Origin: Denitromonas iodatirespirans
GTDB lineage: Bacteria; Pseudomonadota; Gammaproteobacteria; Burkholderiales; Rhodocyclaceae
Direction of reading: 5' to 3'
DNA: 64,000 nt
Assembly: GCF_018524365.1 (NCBI RefSeq)
Contig: NZ_JAEKFT010000002.1
Coordinates: forward strand, 209,349-273,348
Shown here: in pieces, positions 62,784 to 64,000 of the stretch
Position numbering within the stretch: position 1 is the first letter of the stretch
Layout: each line of letters starts with the position of its first letter
Made by a program: the position numbers and the translations under genes
Notes under the pieces: generated by a model
Seen by the model: the letters and a program-made list of their open reading frames with translations, nothing else
Told to the model about the DNA's origin: nothing
Database searches by the model: none

Positions 62784-63170
62784 ATGTTCGGCAAGTGGAT
62801 CGCGGTGGTGAGTGTTTCCTTGGGCCTGGCCGCCTGTAGTTCGACCCCGACGGTGTCGGTGGTCGAGGCGCCGCCTGCCGATCCGGTGACCGGCGCCCCT
62901 GTCCAGATGGACTTCGTCCTGAGCAGCGGCCGCTACCATTGCGATGCCGGACAATATGTCGACGTGTTTCGCGATGTCGACGATCACAACCGCATCAACG
63001 TCGGCTGGCAGGGCGAACTGGTCGCCCTGGCGCGCAACCCGTCGGCCTCGGGCCTGCCGCGCTACGAAAGCGCGACCAGCGCGCTGGTGTGGATCGACCT
63101 GCCGTGGAAGAGCGTGCTGCTCGACGATCGCCGCGGCAAGCCGCTGGCCAGCGACTGCAAGCCGGTCTGA
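62784..63170 (+). CDS. MliC-like lysozyme-inhibitor lipoprotein
   Basis: A 128-residue lipoprotein (lipobox LGLAACSS, cysteine near residue 17). The mature part has FVLSSGRYHCDAG, a stretch NPSASGLPRYES and a terminal cysteine (ASDCKPV). The YxCxxG start, the SASG-x-x-Y motif and the second cysteine match the MliC/PliC fold, which plugs the lysozyme active site from the periplasm. Start chosen at 62784 after AAAGGGGCG; an upstream ATG at 62766 is possible. The similarity is short, so the function is moderately sure. Confidence 0.68.
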   Translation: MFGKWIAVVSVSLGLAACSSTPTVSVVEAPPADPVTGAPVQMDFVLSSGRYHCDAGQYVDVFRDVDDHNRINVGWQGELVALARNPSASGLPRYESATSALVWIDLPWKSVLLDDRRGKPLASDCKPV

Positions 63171-63303
63171 CACGCCACACCGGGGCACCCCGCGTGTGGC
63201 CCCGATCCGATTGCCGCGTCGCAGTGCGCATGCCCGTTGTATAGTGCCGCGGGTGTGCCGCATTTGACGAACTAGGACGACGGCATGCTTGTTGGTGACG
63301 AAC

Positions 63304-63320
63304 GAATGACACTATCATTC
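63304..63320. promoter_or_regulatory. Palindrome upstream of vgrG
   Basis: GAATGA-CACTA-TCATTC is a perfect 17-bp dyad 35 bases before the vgrG start. It lies in the 184-base gap that otherwise holds no gene. It could be an operator. Confidence 0.35.
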
Positions 63321-63354
63321 GCTCTCGTTCCTCCCAACTCGCCGACGTCGTCCC

Positions 63355-64000
63355 ATGAACTCACCCCTCTTTCTCTCCGCCGGCTGGGCCCAGCACCAGC
63401 GGCTGATGTGTCTGACGACGAGCGCGGGCGAGGACGTCCTGCTGGCCGAAACGGCCACCATCACAGAGGCCATCGGGCCGCTCACCGAGCACAGTGGTAT
63501 GCGCATCGTGCTCGACGCGCTTTCGGAAAACGCCCACCTGCCGCTCGGCAGCCTGCTCGGCCAAGCCGTCCGGCTCGATCTGCAAACCGGGCTGTCGCGC
63601 ATCGAGCGCCGCCCCTTCCACGGCCATATCACCGCCATCAGCCACCTCGGCGCCAATGGCGGCTTTGCCCGCTACCGGCTCATCGTCGAGCCCTGGCTCG
63701 CCTTTCTCGGGCATAACCGCGACAGCTTCATCTTCCAGCAGCGCAGCGTCATCGAGATCATCGACGCGGTGTTCGAGCGCTGGGTCGGGCAGGGCGCGCT
63801 GGCCCCCGCCTGGCGCTGGGATCTGGCCGACCCCGCGCGCTACCCCAAGCGCGGCACCACCACCCAATACCAAGAGAGCGACCTGGCCTTCGTGCGCCGC
63901 CTGCTGGCCGAAGAAGGCCTCTTCTGCTGGTTCGAACACGCCGCCGACGACAGCGAGGGGACGACAACGAGCTTCGGCCGCCACACCCTCGTGCTGGCCG
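63355..64000 (+). CDS. vgrG: Type VI secretion tip protein VgrG, 5' part (runs off the window)
   Basis: The first 215 residues of a VgrG spike protein. The opening MCLTTSAGEDVLLAETATITEAIG is followed by the gp27-like domain: LGQAVRLDLQ, RPFHGHITAISHLGANGGFARYRLIVEPWLAFL and QESDLAFVRRLLAEEGLFCWFEH. These are standard VgrG/Rhs-element signatures. The frame is open to the last base. VgrG forms the trimeric tip loaded with effectors; any effector gene lies beyond the window. Confidence 0.92.
   Translation, partial: MNSPLFLSAGWAQHQRLMCLTTSAGEDVLLAETATITEAIGPLTEHSGMRIVLDALSENAHLPLGSLLGQAVRLDLQTGLSRIERRPFHGHITAISHLGANGGFARYRLIVEPWLAFLGHNRDSFIFQQRSVIEIIDAVFERWVGQGALAPAWRWDLADPARYPKRGTTTQYQESDLAFVRRLLAEEGLFCWFEHAADDSEGTTTSFGRHTLVLA

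Overview
The window is G+C-rich chromosomal DNA from a betaproteobacterium, most likely a member of the Rhodocyclales (Azoarcus/Thauera/Zoogloea type). This rests on gene content and order: a MetX-MetW pair, a TorF-type porin-glnK-amtB operon, UbiK, paired YceI proteins with cytochrome b561, an Aap-type amino-acid transporter, a PEP-CTERM protein, and a T6SS VgrG. No rRNA, phage, complete insertion sequence or CRISPR array is visible. Gene identities come from reading the translations, not from a search.

Layout. 1-4.6 kb: the 3' end of ptsI, then a SAM-II-like riboswitch with its own promoter and terminator ahead of metX-metW, a small unknown protein, thrH and purU. 4.7-7.3 kb: a nitrogen-regulated operon on the minus strand (porin, glnK, amtB) with a sigma-54 promoter and an NtrC site. 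7.3-17.2 kb: core and housekeeping genes (ubiK, two yceI, cytochrome b561, a DODA-type dioxygenase with a divergent LysR, dusA, comM, a Bcr/CflA exporter, an Lrp regulator, a c-type cytochrome, tRNA-Arg(CCG), a glyoxalase-II-like hydrolase). 17.2-24.7 kb: an OmpR-type response regulator, mscL on the opposite strand, a LysM-FecR protein, a CHASE2 histidine kinase, an AsmA-like protein and a TRIC-type membrane protein. 24.7-32.2 kb: a tautomerase, a nitronate monooxygenase, two Liv-type permeases without ATPases, a DUF945 protein, a Liv-type binding protein and ubiX. 32.5-36.8 kb: a complete aapJQMP-type polar amino-acid ABC transporter. 36.9-41.0 kb: a Lon-N-domain protein, mutY, a flavin reductase, an AraC regulator and a PEP-CTERM protein with a spondin-like domain.

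41.4-58.86 kb is the most distinctive part. It is a catabolic island, visibly less G+C-rich, that ends against the 3' end of tRNA-Gly(CCC). It encodes an envelope export set (DUF1302, DUF1329, YCF48-like, RND permease) and a set of oxidative and hydrolytic enzymes: a C-C-hydrolase-like alpha/beta hydrolase, a two-domain extradiol dioxygenase, a Rieske ferredoxin, two flavoprotein monooxygenases, a cyclase-family hydrolase, a VanA-like Rieske oxygenase and an FAH-family enzyme. A LysR regulator lies in its middle. Three near-identical operator-promoter elements, correctly oriented, stand ahead of the export operon, the hydrolase and the dioxygenase operon, so the island looks like one self-contained LysR regulon. 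It also carries decay marks: a duplicated 5' stub of the LysR gene, an MFS transporter stub and a Rieske-protein stub. The substrate cannot be named from sequence; the enzyme classes suggest an aromatic or heteroaromatic, possibly methoxylated, compound.

58.9-64 kb returns to core genes: thiS-thiG, trmB, sppA, a MliC-like lipoprotein, and the start of a vgrG that runs off the window.
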